Below the pieces are notes generated by a model. The model saw only the letters and a list, made by a program, of their open reading frames with translations. It did not search any database and had not been told where the DNA came from. Positions 8,816 through 16,752 of a DNA stretch of 64,000 nucleotides are shown one piece after another. Position numbers and translations under genes: made by a program. Numbering within the stretch: the stretch's first letter is position 1; the number at the start of each line of letters is the position of its first letter. This stretch comes from CAZMGV01 sp964565925 (GTDB taxonomy: Bacteria > JAGRBM01 > JAHCIT01): NCBI GenBank assembly GCA_964565925.1, contig CAZMGV010000003.1, positions 62,001 through 126,000 of the forward strand, written 5' to 3'.

Positions 8816-8869
8816 TTGACAACCGGCTCCGGGCGTGTCGCAATTGCGACTGAATGAGGATTCATTCAG
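8816..8869 (+). promoter_or_regulatory. Promoter and FadR/TetR-type operator of second acyl-CoA dehydrogenase
   Basis: TTGACA (8816-8821), 17-bp spacer, CGCAAT (8839-8844). The operator TGAATGAGGATTCATTCA (8851-8868) has perfect 7-bp arms around a nonpalindromic centre. Layout, spacing and most of the intervening bases match 7455-7508, so the promoter was duplicated with the gene. A further inverted repeat (CAACCCG / CGGGTTG, 8803-8818) overlaps the -35 of this copy only. Confidence 0.75.
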
Positions 8870-8930
8870 TCGATGAAATCCCGTTCTTAACCACTCAGAT
8901 GTCCGGTAACCCGGGGAGGTATCGAGACCC

Positions 8931-10202
8931 ATGTTCACCTTCAACAACACGCACAAGATGGCCCAGCAGGCGATTCGCCAGTTTCTCGACAAGGAAATCC
9001 GTCCGCATGTGATTCACCACGAGAATCATCCGGAAGATCCGCCCTACAAACTGATGAAGAAACTCGTCAACACGTTCGGCCTTCCGACCATGATCGAGGC
9101 GGCTTTCGCCAAGATGAAGAAGCGCGAAGCGGCGGCCGCCGCCGGTGCCGCTGCCGCCCCTGAAAAGGATGACGACGAGGAGGGCGGGATCGGAATCGGC
9201 GGACGCGATCCGGCGCTCAGTTCCATCCTGACGGTCGAACTGGCCCGCGTATCCCCGGGCATCGCCCTCTCCTTCGGCGCGACGCTGGGCCTCTACGGCC
9301 AGTCGATCATGAACAAGGGCACGATCGCCCAGAAGGAAAAATACGGAATCCCCGTCTTCAAGTTCGACAAGATCGGCGCGTGGGGCATGACCGAACCGGG
9401 TGCGGGTTCCGACGCCTACGGTTCCATGCGCACGACGGCGAAACGGGACGGCGACAACTGGGTGCTGAACGGGCACAAGACGTTCATCACCAACGCCCCG
9501 TTCGCCGACTACTTCGTGATCTATGCGAAGATCGACGAGGGCAAGGGAATCACCCGCGAACAGCCGTTCCACGCCTTCATCGTCGAGCGCGGCACCAAGG
9601 GGTTCGAAACCTCCAAGCCCTTCAAGAAGATGGGCATGCACTGCTCGCCCACGGGCGAGGTGTTCCTGGATAACGTGACGATCCCGTTCAACATGCTGCT
9701 CGGCGAAAAGCTCAAGGAGCCGTCCAAGGAACAGTCACGCGACGTCTTCGCGAGCGAACGCGTCGGCACGGCGACCATGTGCCTGGGTATCGCCGACCGC
9801 TGCTGCGAGATCACGCTCAAGTACATGCACGAGCGCGAACAGTTCGGACAGAAGATCGGCGATTTTCAGGGACTGCGCTGGATGTTTGCGGACATGCTGA
9901 TCGCCCGCGAGAACATCAAGAACTGGCAGCTTCGCATGCTCGACTATCAGGCCCGCGGCGAGAAGATCCCCATGGAGATCGCCTGCGCGTGCAAGGCGTA
10001 CTGCGCGCCGGCGGCGACGAAGGTCGCCATGGACGCGGTACAGATACTGGGCGGCTTCGGCTACATGCAGGACGCCGAGGTCGAGATGCACGCCCGCGAC
10101 GCCAAGCTGATCGAGATCGGCGGCGGAACGAACCAGATCCAGCAGAACACGATCGGCCGCGAAGTGATGCGGACCGGTGTGATCCCCGGACTCATGGGCT
10201 GA
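8931..10202 (+). CDS. Acyl-CoA dehydrogenase (paralogue 2)
   Basis: Flavoenzyme of 423 residues, clearly a tandem paralogue of the preceding gene, with the same motifs (WGMTEPGAGSDAYGSMRT, YMHEREQFGQKIGDF, IGGGTNQIQ) and the same Glu-to-Gly change at the canonical base position. The candidate base is Glu in FASERVGTATMCLG. The variable segment at about residues 55-95 is longer and acidic/alanine-rich (KKREAAAAAGAAAAPEKDDDEEGG). Two tracts are almost identical in DNA to paralogue 1 despite divergence elsewhere. GGGGAGGT lies upstream of the ATG. It probably acts on a different chain length or acyl type under the same regulator. Confidence 0.93.
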   Translation: MFTFNNTHKMAQQAIRQFLDKEIRPHVIHHENHPEDPPYKLMKKLVNTFGLPTMIEAAFAKMKKREAAAAAGAAAAPEKDDDEEGGIGIGGRDPALSSILTVELARVSPGIALSFGATLGLYGQSIMNKGTIAQKEKYGIPVFKFDKIGAWGMTEPGAGSDAYGSMRTTAKRDGDNWVLNGHKTFITNAPFADYFVIYAKIDEGKGITREQPFHAFIVERGTKGFETSKPFKKMGMHCSPTGEVFLDNVTIPFNMLLGEKLKEPSKEQSRDVFASERVGTATMCLGIADRCCEITLKYMHEREQFGQKIGDFQGLRWMFADMLIARENIKNWQLRMLDYQARGEKIPMEIACACKAYCAPAATKVAMDAVQILGGFGYMQDAEVEMHARDAKLIEIGGGTNQIQQNTIGREVMRTGVIPGLMG

Positions 10203-10209
10203 CCTCGAA

Positions 10210-10222
10210 ATACACCGTGTAT
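10210..10222. promoter_or_regulatory. 13-bp palindrome, candidate operator of the efflux operon
   Basis: ATACACCGTGTAT is a perfect inverted repeat with a one-base centre, sitting 75 bases before the efflux operon start. It is typical in shape of a TetR-type operator. No promoter boxes are clear beside it. Confidence 0.4.
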
Positions 10223-10248
10223 CCCGGTCGATCCGGGGGCGGCTCTTC

Positions 10249-10291
10249 CACATTCCCCCGGCGACCGGTTACACGGTGCTGGGGGAATGTG
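10249..10291 (+). promoter_or_regulatory. Stem-loop masking the ribosome site of the efflux operon
   Basis: CACATTCCCCC (10249-10259) pairs perfectly with GGGGGAATGTG (10281-10291); the loop holds a smaller ACCG/CGGT stem. The right arm contains the only purine-rich SD candidate (GGGGGAA) for the GTG at 10298, so a folded mRNA would hide it. A translational control or operator role is inferred. Confidence 0.45.
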
Positions 10292-10297
10292 CGTACT

Positions 10298-11281
10298 GTG
10301 AACAAGAAGATTCTGCGCCGCCTGATCATTATCGCCCTCATCATCGCCGCCATTGCGGGCCTGCGCGTGGCCCGCAACCGGAGTCTTCCGAAGGGATTCG
10401 ACGGCGTCGTGGAGCTGGAACAGCTCCGGCTCGGATTCGAGCTGAACGGGCGGCTGAAAGAGGTGCTCGTCCAGCGCGGTGACACGGTGAAAAAGGGCCA
10501 GGTGCTCGCCCGTCTGGACGACACACTCGACCGCTCGCTGCTCGAAGTCCGTCAGGCAGAAGTCGAGCAGGCGCAGGCAAAATACGATCTCGCTATCGCC
10601 GGCCCCCGCAAGACCGAGATCAAGTCGCTCGAGGCGGATCTGGAAGCGGCCGAGGCCCAGGTCGATTACGCGCAACGCGAAGGCGAGCGGCTCAAGAAAC
10701 TGCTCGACAACGGCACGATTTCGCAGGGCCAGTGGGACGACGCGGTCAACCACTACAACCAGGCCAAAGCCCAGCGCGACTCGGTGAAACAGAAGCTGAA
10801 GACACTCGAGCAGGGTTCCCGCTCCGAGGAAATCCGGGCTGTCAGGGGGGCCCGTGACGCCGCCAAGGCCCAGCTCGCGTCGCTGGAAGAGCGTCTCAAT
10901 CACTACGAGCTGCGCGCCCCCGCCGACGGATTCATCCTGAGCGTTCCGGCGAAATCGGGCGAGGTCGTGACCAACGGATCGGCCGCCGTGATCCTGGCGG
11001 AACCGGATCTTCCCTACGTGGATATCTTCCTGCCGTCGGCGAGAGTCACCGCGATAAAGGTGGGGGATCCGGCCACGGTCCTTCCCGACGGTTTCATGCA
11101 GCCTTATCAGGCGGTTGTCGAATCGGTATCGCCCACGACCGAATATACGCCCCGCTATCTGCTCAGCGAGGAAGACCGCCAGGCGCTGGTCACCCGTGTG
11201 CGGGTACGGATCAGGAATCCCGACGGCCGGATCCACGGCGGCGTTCCCTGCAAGGTCGAACTCGGCACCGGAGCCGCCTGA
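10298..11281 (+). CDS. HlyD-family periplasmic adaptor (membrane fusion protein)
   Basis: Protein of 327 residues. An N-terminal anchor (LIIIALIIAAIAGLRVA) is followed by a first half-lipoyl (FELNGRLKEVLVQRGDTVKKGQVLARLDD), a long coiled-coil hairpin (about 75-190), a second half-lipoyl (YELRAPADGFILSVPAKSGEVV) and a beta-barrel domain. This is the YbhG/EmrA-like adaptor that links an inner-membrane exporter to an outer-membrane duct. The GTG start is followed by the anchor directly. Its stop overlaps the ABC gene start by one base (TGATG), so translation is coupled. Confidence 0.9.
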   Translation: MNKKILRRLIIIALIIAAIAGLRVARNRSLPKGFDGVVELEQLRLGFELNGRLKEVLVQRGDTVKKGQVLARLDDTLDRSLLEVRQAEVEQAQAKYDLAIAGPRKTEIKSLEADLEAAEAQVDYAQREGERLKKLLDNGTISQGQWDDAVNHYNQAKAQRDSVKQKLKTLEQGSRSEEIRAVRGARDAAKAQLASLEERLNHYELRAPADGFILSVPAKSGEVVTNGSAAVILAEPDLPYVDIFLPSARVTAIKVGDPATVLPDGFMQPYQAVVESVSPTTEYTPRYLLSEEDRQALVTRVRVRIRNPDGRIHGGVPCKVELGTGAA

Positions 11282-12261
11282 TGGCCGTGAGCGAGCCAGC
11301 CATCCAGACGGCCGCCGGGCCCGCCATCGAAACGGTCGGGCTCTCCCGGACCTTCGGCGAGATCGTCGCCGTACGGTCGGTGTCGCTCACCGTCAACAAG
11401 GGCGAGATCTTCGGCGTACTGGGGCCCAACGGCGCCGGCAAATCGACCACCGTCCGCATGCTGTGCGGGATTCTCACTCCGACCGGCGGCAAGGGCACGG
11501 TGCTGGGCCACGACGTCGCCACCGAACCCGAAACGATCAAGCAGAAGATCGGCTACATGACCCAGCGTTTCTCCCTCTATGAAGATCTGACTGTCGCGGA
11601 GAACCTGCGTTTTTACGGCGGCATCTACGGATTCACGGGCGCCGCCCGGCGCGAGAAGATCGACAAGTCGCTGGAGCGGTACGGTCTGCGGGACCGCAGG
11701 CACCAGATCTCGGGCACGCTATCGGGCGGCTGGAAACAGCGCGTGGCGCTCGCCTGCTCGACGCTGCACGATCCGCCGCTGCTGTTTCTGGACGAGCCGA
11801 CGGCCGGCGTTGATCCCGTGAGCCGCCGCCAGTTCTGGACGATGATCCACCGGCTGGCGTCCGAAGGCACCACCGTGCTGCTTACGACCCACTATATGGA
11901 CGAAGCGGAACGGTGCCACCGCCTGGCGTTCATCTTCCACGGCGAAGTGCTCTCGATGGGCACGCCGGCCGAAGTGCTCGCCCGCAGCTCGCTCCGGGTG
12001 CTGGAAACCGATCTCGGCCACTGGGCGGCGGCGGCAACCCAGCTCCTGAAGGATGATCCGCGCGTTGAAGAGGTATCGCCCTTCGGCGGCACCCTCCGGA
12101 TCGCGTTCCGGTCCGGGGAGCCAGAATCCGTACTGGCGGAAATCCTGAACCGCGAGGGAATCGTGCCCGCCGATGTCCGGCCCGTTCGCACCTCTATCGA
12201 AGACGCCTTCGTGTCGCTGGTTCAGGCGGAAGAAGCCGCCGGGATGCTGAAGAAACAATGA
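11281..12261 (+). CDS. ABC transporter ATP-binding protein of drug-export type
   Basis: ATPase of 326 residues with one nucleotide-binding domain: Walker A GPNGAGKST (48-56), Q-loop MTQRFSLYEDLT, signature LSGGWKQR (147-154; Trp replaces the usual Gln), Walker B LLFLDEP (167-173) and switch His in LLTTHYMDEAERC. A C-terminal extension (about 235-326) is typical of CcmA/NatA-like export ATPases. Related E. coli YbhF has two fused ATPase domains, while this has one, so it probably dimerises. Overlaps the permease gene by ATGA (12258-12261). Confidence 0.93.
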   Translation: MAVSEPAIQTAAGPAIETVGLSRTFGEIVAVRSVSLTVNKGEIFGVLGPNGAGKSTTVRMLCGILTPTGGKGTVLGHDVATEPETIKQKIGYMTQRFSLYEDLTVAENLRFYGGIYGFTGAARREKIDKSLERYGLRDRRHQISGTLSGGWKQRVALACSTLHDPPLLFLDEPTAGVDPVSRRQFWTMIHRLASEGTTVLLTTHYMDEAERCHRLAFIFHGEVLSMGTPAEVLARSSLRVLETDLGHWAAAATQLLKDDPRVEEVSPFGGTLRIAFRSGEPESVLAEILNREGIVPADVRPVRTSIEDAFVSLVQAEEAAGMLKKQ

Positions 12262-13382
12262 ACCTGACCCGCCTGCTCTCGATCGCCTGGAAGGAGCTGA
12301 TCCAGCTGCGGCGGGACCGGATCTCCTTCGGTCTCATTATCGGCATCCCGCTCATCCAGCTGTCGCTGTTCGGCTACGCCATTAACACCAACGTCCGGCA
12401 CATCCCGCTCGGCGTCGTCGACGAGAACAGTTCCGCCTCGTCGCGCGATCTCATCAGGTCGATCGAGGCGTCCGGGGCGTTCGCGGTCACGGAGACGCTG
12501 TCGTCACGGCGGGACATCGAAGCCTCCATGAAGGCCGGCCGCGTGCAGGCGGTAATCGTCATCCCGTCGGATTACGAGGACAATCTGGCGAGACGCATCA
12601 CCGCCAGCGTCCAGCTGATACTCGACGGCACCGACCCGCAGATCGTCAGTTCGGCGACGGTGGCGGCGCAGGGGTTCTTCTCGGCGCGGGCCGAGGACAT
12701 CATGGTCACGCGGATCAACCCGATCGACGAATCGCTCCGGCCGCTCCGGTTCGAACCGATCACCTGGTACAATCCGGAACTGAGAAGCGCCGTGTTCATC
12801 GTGCCGGGACTCATGGGCATGATCCTCACCAACACCCTGATGATGTATACGGCCATGGCGATCGCCCGCGAACGCGAGCGCGGCACCATGGAACAGCTTA
12901 TTGTGTCACCGGTGAAGCGGCTGGAGCTGATCCTCGGAAAGATCCTGCCCTATATCCTGATCGGCTACGTGCAGGTGACCGTCATCCTGCTGGCCGGCGG
13001 CCTGCTGTTTCATCTGCCGATCCGGGGCTCGCTGCCGTTCCTGTACCTGATCGCCTTCGAATTCATTGCCGCCAATCTGGCGCTCGGCATTTTCCTCTCC
13101 ACGATCGCCCAGACGCAGCAGCAGGCGATGCAGCTCGGATTCCTCATCATCCTGCCCAACATCCTGCTCTCGGGCTACATGTTCCCGTTCCAGGCGATGC
13201 CGGAACCGGCCCAGTGGATCGGCAGCCTGCTGCCGAATACGCACTTCCTGCGCATCGTCCGGGCGATCATCCTGAAAGATTCGGGTTTTATGGACTTGTG
13301 GCACGAGATCGGGAAACTGGGAGTGATCCTTACCGGACTCGTCACTCTGGCGACTTTAAGGTTCCACAAGACGCTGGATTAG
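12258..13382 (+). CDS. ABC-2 type permease
   Basis: Inner-membrane protein of 374 residues of the YhhJ/YbhR type. One N-terminal helix (FGLIIGIPLIQLSLFGYAI), a large periplasmic domain (about 45-175) and five C-terminal helices are visible, with the ABC-2 signature region ERERGTMEQLIVSPVKRLELILGKILPYI. It forms a three-gene exporter with the adaptor and ATPase upstream. Only one permease is present where ybhFSR-type loci carry two, implying a homodimer. The substrate is unknown; amphipathic drugs or lipids are typical for the family. No terminator hairpin was found after the stop. Confidence 0.92.
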   Translation: MNLTRLLSIAWKELIQLRRDRISFGLIIGIPLIQLSLFGYAINTNVRHIPLGVVDENSSASSRDLIRSIEASGAFAVTETLSSRRDIEASMKAGRVQAVIVIPSDYEDNLARRITASVQLILDGTDPQIVSSATVAAQGFFSARAEDIMVTRINPIDESLRPLRFEPITWYNPELRSAVFIVPGLMGMILTNTLMMYTAMAIARERERGTMEQLIVSPVKRLELILGKILPYILIGYVQVTVILLAGGLLFHLPIRGSLPFLYLIAFEFIAANLALGIFLSTIAQTQQQAMQLGFLIILPNILLSGYMFPFQAMPEPAQWIGSLLPNTHFLRIVRAIILKDSGFMDLWHEIGKLGVILTGLVTLATLRFHKTLD

Positions 13383-13469
13383 AGAATGTGATTTGTATCG
13401 TCCGTATCCCGCCCGGTGTCTAAATATTTTTCCCTATTTCTCCATCGGCCGGTATTCCCGATACGCCAT

Positions 13470-13498
13470 TTGAGATATTATTCGACATCGACTCGAAT
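13470..13498 (+). promoter_or_regulatory. Possible promoter of the protoglobin gene
   Basis: TTGAGA (13470-13475), 17-bp spacer, TCGAAT (13493-13498), in the A+T-richer gap after the efflux operon and about 100 bases before the start. The -10 is weak. Confidence 0.25.
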
Positions 13499-13597
13499 AC
13501 TGGATGCAGCGACAGCTGCCCCGGTCAGGGCAGCGCGAACACGCCGGATTGAAGCCCGGACGCGCTCGTGAAATATCCAGCCCGGACAGGACAAACT

Positions 13598-14158
13598 ATG
13601 ACCAAGGCCATCAACCTGAAATCCGTCAGAGAGAACCCTCTGGACCGGTTCCGCTTCCTCTCCGAGTTCACCGGTTTCTCCGGGGAAGACCGCAAACAGC
13701 TCGCCGCGTCGGTAGAGATCCTCGGCCCCGTACTGCCGGACCTGCTCGACGCGCTGTACGATTTCCTGCTCGGCTACGACGACACCCGCAAGCGGTTCCT
13801 GGGACCGCAGGGCGAAGTCGACCCGGCCTATATGCAGGTACGGAAAGAACACCTGACCCAGTGGGTGCTCTCCACTGTCACGGCGGACGATCCGAAAGGG
13901 TTCGCCGACTATCTGAATATCACCGGACGCCGCCACACTGGTGTCGCCGGAGAACCCGGCCGCGTGGTTCCGCCGGTGTACATGGTGGGGCTGATGTCGT
14001 TCGTCCAGACGGCGCTGACCGGCACGCTGTTCAAGCTGCTGCCGGAGGAGCCGCAGCGCGCCCTCGCGATGGCGACCGCCTGGAACAAGATGCTGATGAT
14101 CCAGCTCGAGATGTTTCTCAAAGCGATGGTCCCGGCCTGGGACGGAAACCTAGAGTAA
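13598..14158 (+). CDS. Protoglobin / single-domain globin sensor
   Basis: Protein of 186 residues matching the protoglobin or globin-coupled-sensor fold: FLSEFTGFSGEDRKQLA (A/B helices), a helix ending RKEHLTQWV, and NITGRRHTGV followed by PPVYMVGLMSFV. The last motif resembles the F-G helix region of HemAT-type sensors (G-x-x-H-x-x-x-G ... P-x-W/Y-Y-x-G), making His113 the probable proximal haem ligand. No output domain is attached, so it is a stand-alone haem protein binding O2, NO or CO. The start at 13598 has AGGAC upstream. The gene 7 bases downstream is probably co-transcribed. Confidence 0.8.
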   Translation: MTKAINLKSVRENPLDRFRFLSEFTGFSGEDRKQLAASVEILGPVLPDLLDALYDFLLGYDDTRKRFLGPQGEVDPAYMQVRKEHLTQWVLSTVTADDPKGFADYLNITGRRHTGVAGEPGRVVPPVYMVGLMSFVQTALTGTLFKLLPEEPQRALAMATAWNKMLMIQLEMFLKAMVPAWDGNLE

Positions 14159-14165
14159 CCGGAAA

Positions 14166-14411
14166 GTGACGGATTCAGTGATGAACGGCGTACAGAAAGC
14201 GAAAGAGCAGCTGGCCAAGCTGGTCGGGCCGGAAAAGGCCGCGACGCTTCTGGCCGACTGCCTGAGCGAGGCGGGGCTCACCCGCGTCTCCTCACCGTCA
14301 GACCTGATCGCGCTTTCGGACGTGATGGTCCGCCGGGGCGGTATCATTACCCTGATCGGCCGAACGCTGAAGGTTCAGGCGATACTGTCCAGTGTGCCCG
14401 TGGCCGGCTGA
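14166..14411 (+). CDS. Small conserved-looking protein, unknown
   Basis: Protein of 81 residues starting at GTG 14166 (ATG 14181 is an alternative), 7 bases after the protoglobin stop. The sequence (VGPEKAATLLADCLSEAGL, PSDLIALSDVMVRRGG, IITLIGRTLKVQAIL) suggests a short all-helical domain. Tight spacing implies a partner of the globin. No function is assigned. Confidence 0.6.
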   Translation: MTDSVMNGVQKAKEQLAKLVGPEKAATLLADCLSEAGLTRVSSPSDLIALSDVMVRRGGIITLIGRTLKVQAILSSVPVAG

Positions 14412-14426
14412 ACCTGGACACGCCAG

Positions 14427-16037
14427 TCAGACCTTCTTGATCTCCGCCGCCGGAATGTAGAACTTCAAAATCTCCTGATAACTCTTTCCCTGTTTCGCCA
14501 TCTGGAGCGCGCCGATCTGGGCGAGGCCTACGCCGTGGCCGGCGCCGGTGCCGCTGAACACCAGGTTGTCGCCCGTGAGCGTCACCGTGAACATCGAACT
14601 CTGCGCGCCGAGCTTGCCAAGGATCGACCGGAACGGCTTGCCCGAGAGTTCCTTGCGCCCCGCGTCGGTGTCGAACACGAGCGAGCGGGCGCGGCCCCCT
14701 GCTGTGCGCTGGCCGATGTTCACGCTGTTGATCCGGCTGGCGCCAAGCTGCCCGGTGAGCGACTGGGCGGAGACCGTGCCGTTCCACGTGTACACCTTGT
14801 TCGGCGTCGAATAGGGATCGGCTTTCGACGACAGATACGGCACCTCGCCGCCCCAGACGTCTTTCGGGTCTTCTGTGGTTCCGGCCGAGTGGGCGTGGAA
14901 ATAGGCCATCACGAGCGCGCCGTTCCAGACGAGCACCTGCCCGGCGGTGGACGATACCGCCTTGTCGCTGCGGTCCTTCTCGACGCTCTTTCCGCCGTAG
15001 GCCTGGCTCAATACCGTGTTGTAGACGTCGAACGGCGCGCCGGTGCGCCGGATCTTCTGTGCCAGCACGTAGCTGCGCGCCATCACCGCCTGCGCCCGCT
15101 GTGCCGCATCGTCCCAGCTCGCCGACACTTCCACCGGTACCACGCCACGCAGATAACTTTCCACCGGCAGCACATTCACGGCGAGCAGGCCGTCGGACTG
15201 TGACTCCACGGTCACGTAGCCCCGGTAAGGTTTGCCTTCGATGTAGATTTCACCGTCGGTCTTGGGCGTGAGCGTGAGCTTCTGTGCCCGGAAGGTGGAG
15301 AGATCGAGCGAGGCCGGGCCTTTCAGCTCGGTCGTGCCGGGCAGCCCCTGCACGGAGCACACGGCACGGCAATCCACGCCGACGTGGTCAACTTTCCAGA
15401 CGAGCGCCACGCGAACGTCCGGGTTTGTGCCGCCCGTTTCATGGATCACCTGCGCCTCGGGCGGCGGCGGGACATATTTCGTCTTGCCTTCCAGCACCGG
15501 CTTGATGTCGTCGTAGAATACCTGCGCCGTCTGGCGGCCCGGGTCGGTGGCCGGGGTTTTGGCGAAGTAGTCCTGGAACGCCTTCGAGGCGTCCTTCACC
15601 TTGCCCTGATCGTATAGGCTCTGCGCGTACCGCAGCCGGACGGAGTTCACGTCCGCGCCGGAGGGATAGTTCTTGAGATAGGCGGCGTACTCTTTCGCCG
15701 CTTCGGCCGGGATGCGGAGCCAGAAGGCATAGATGTCGGCAGCCAGTTTCGCGGCGCGCGCCTTGGCGGCGTCACCGGCGGCGAGCCGCTCGCCCTCTTT
15801 GGCGAACCCGACCGCTTCCACGTAGCGGCCCATATCGATCGCCTTGCTGGCGTTCTCCAGCGGGTCGTTGGAGGTTTCCAGTTCGAACCCCGGCAGCGAG
15901 CCGAAGTTCTCGCCCTCCAGTCTCCCGCCCAGATTGGACCCGCCGAAATCCTGCGCCCCGGCGCGGAGCGTGAGCCCCAGCAGGACTGCTGCGAGAGTGA
16001 TTGCGATCCGTCTGCCGGTGTCAGTCTTCATTTTCAT
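14427..16037 (-). CDS. Secreted SpoIID/LytB-domain protein with helical repeats
   Basis: Protein of 536 residues with a signal peptide (IAITLAAVLLGLTLRAGAQ). Residues about 50-180 contain TPR-like helical pairs (AAKEYAAYLKNYPSGADVNSVRLRYAQSLYDQGKVKDASKAF). The C-terminal half is a SpoIID domain: NVLPVESYLRGVVPVEVSASW, QAVMARSYVLAQ, YFHAHSAGTTED and GTGAGHGVGLAQIGALQMA. In SpoIID the Glu of the VxxxE segment acts as a lytic transglycosylase base on denuded glycan; the equivalent Glu in VPVEVSA is kept. It probably remodels peptidoglycan or enhances an amidase. AAGG precedes the ATG. Confidence 0.88.
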   Translation of the reverse strand: MKMKTDTGRRIAITLAAVLLGLTLRAGAQDFGGSNLGGRLEGENFGSLPGFELETSNDPLENASKAIDMGRYVEAVGFAKEGERLAAGDAAKARAAKLAADIYAFWLRIPAEAAKEYAAYLKNYPSGADVNSVRLRYAQSLYDQGKVKDASKAFQDYFAKTPATDPGRQTAQVFYDDIKPVLEGKTKYVPPPPEAQVIHETGGTNPDVRVALVWKVDHVGVDCRAVCSVQGLPGTTELKGPASLDLSTFRAQKLTLTPKTDGEIYIEGKPYRGYVTVESQSDGLLAVNVLPVESYLRGVVPVEVSASWDDAAQRAQAVMARSYVLAQKIRRTGAPFDVYNTVLSQAYGGKSVEKDRSDKAVSSTAGQVLVWNGALVMAYFHAHSAGTTEDPKDVWGGEVPYLSSKADPYSTPNKVYTWNGTVSAQSLTGQLGASRINSVNIGQRTAGGRARSLVFDTDAGRKELSGKPFRSILGKLGAQSSMFTVTLTGDNLVFSGTGAGHGVGLAQIGALQMAKQGKSYQEILKFYIPAAEIKKV

Positions 16038-16094
16038 GCGGAGACCTTAGCACAGGGCAGTCCCCTCAGGTGTGTCCCCGGGCACAATCGGGGT

Positions 16095-16124
16095 TTGGCC
16101 GTCCCGCAAAGATGAAGGCATAAT
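16095..16124 (+). promoter_or_regulatory. Promoter predicting a leaderless transcript
   Basis: TTGGCC (16095-16100), 18-bp spacer, CATAAT (16119-16124). The -10 ends 6 bases before the ATG at 16131, so transcription should start at or next to the A of the start codon. No SD is present. Confidence 0.5.
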
Positions 16125-16130
16125 AGACCC

Positions 16131-16562
16131 ATGAAGAAGCCGAAGCCTGACATCATCGCAACCCGTATTCTGTGGCGAGGAAAAGGGAAAACCCGCCGCA
16201 AGGTAACCGTCACCTTGGAAAAGCCGGTTGAAACGATTCCGGGCGAAGAGTGGAAGTGCAACTATAAAATTAGTGGTATCTCTAAACGGCCAGTCGCCAG
16301 TCATGCATATGGCGTTGACAGCATGCAGGCGCTTCAGGGTGCTCTGGAATTTATAAACGTTGCACTCAATAAGGCAGGCGATTGCAGTTGGTTTAGTACT
16401 ATCGATGCGAGCTGGCTTAAAGGAAATCCGGTTGGGATGACTGGATTTTCACGCTCAATACCTTGGGATCTCGGTGCCGATTTCACTGAACGTATGACCA
16501 AACTGGTTACTGACGAATGGTTCAAGGAAATCAAAAGACTGCGTCCCAACGCAAAGCTCTGA
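16131..16562 (+). CDS. Hypothetical protein, low-G+C insert (DUF6968-like)
   Basis: Protein of 143 residues. The N-terminal half has the pattern ATRILWRG...VTVTLEKPVE, EEWKCNYKISGI, AYGVDSMQALQGALEFINVAL, which resembles small bacterial proteins of the DUF6968 type; this link is from memory of the pattern and is tentative. Composition and codon use are markedly A+T-richer than the flanks. It appears to be a single-gene insertion, and its promoter predicts a leaderless mRNA. Confidence 0.6.
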   Translation: MKKPKPDIIATRILWRGKGKTRRKVTVTLEKPVETIPGEEWKCNYKISGISKRPVASHAYGVDSMQALQGALEFINVALNKAGDCSWFSTIDASWLKGNPVGMTGFSRSIPWDLGADFTERMTKLVTDEWFKEIKRLRPNAKL

Positions 16563-16752
16563 TTTCACTGCCTTTCGACCGTTTCGATAAAGACATTCCC
16601 TTTCTGGAGTGATCTAAACCATTGAACATTCAAGGGTATTTGAAAGCACATTTCACTGATTTCGGGCCCTGAAAACCTTGACGCATGGCCCCATACAGTT
16701 CACTATTTTAAGGATACTGACACTGGCGTCACCCTCAGCAAGGAGCCCACGA

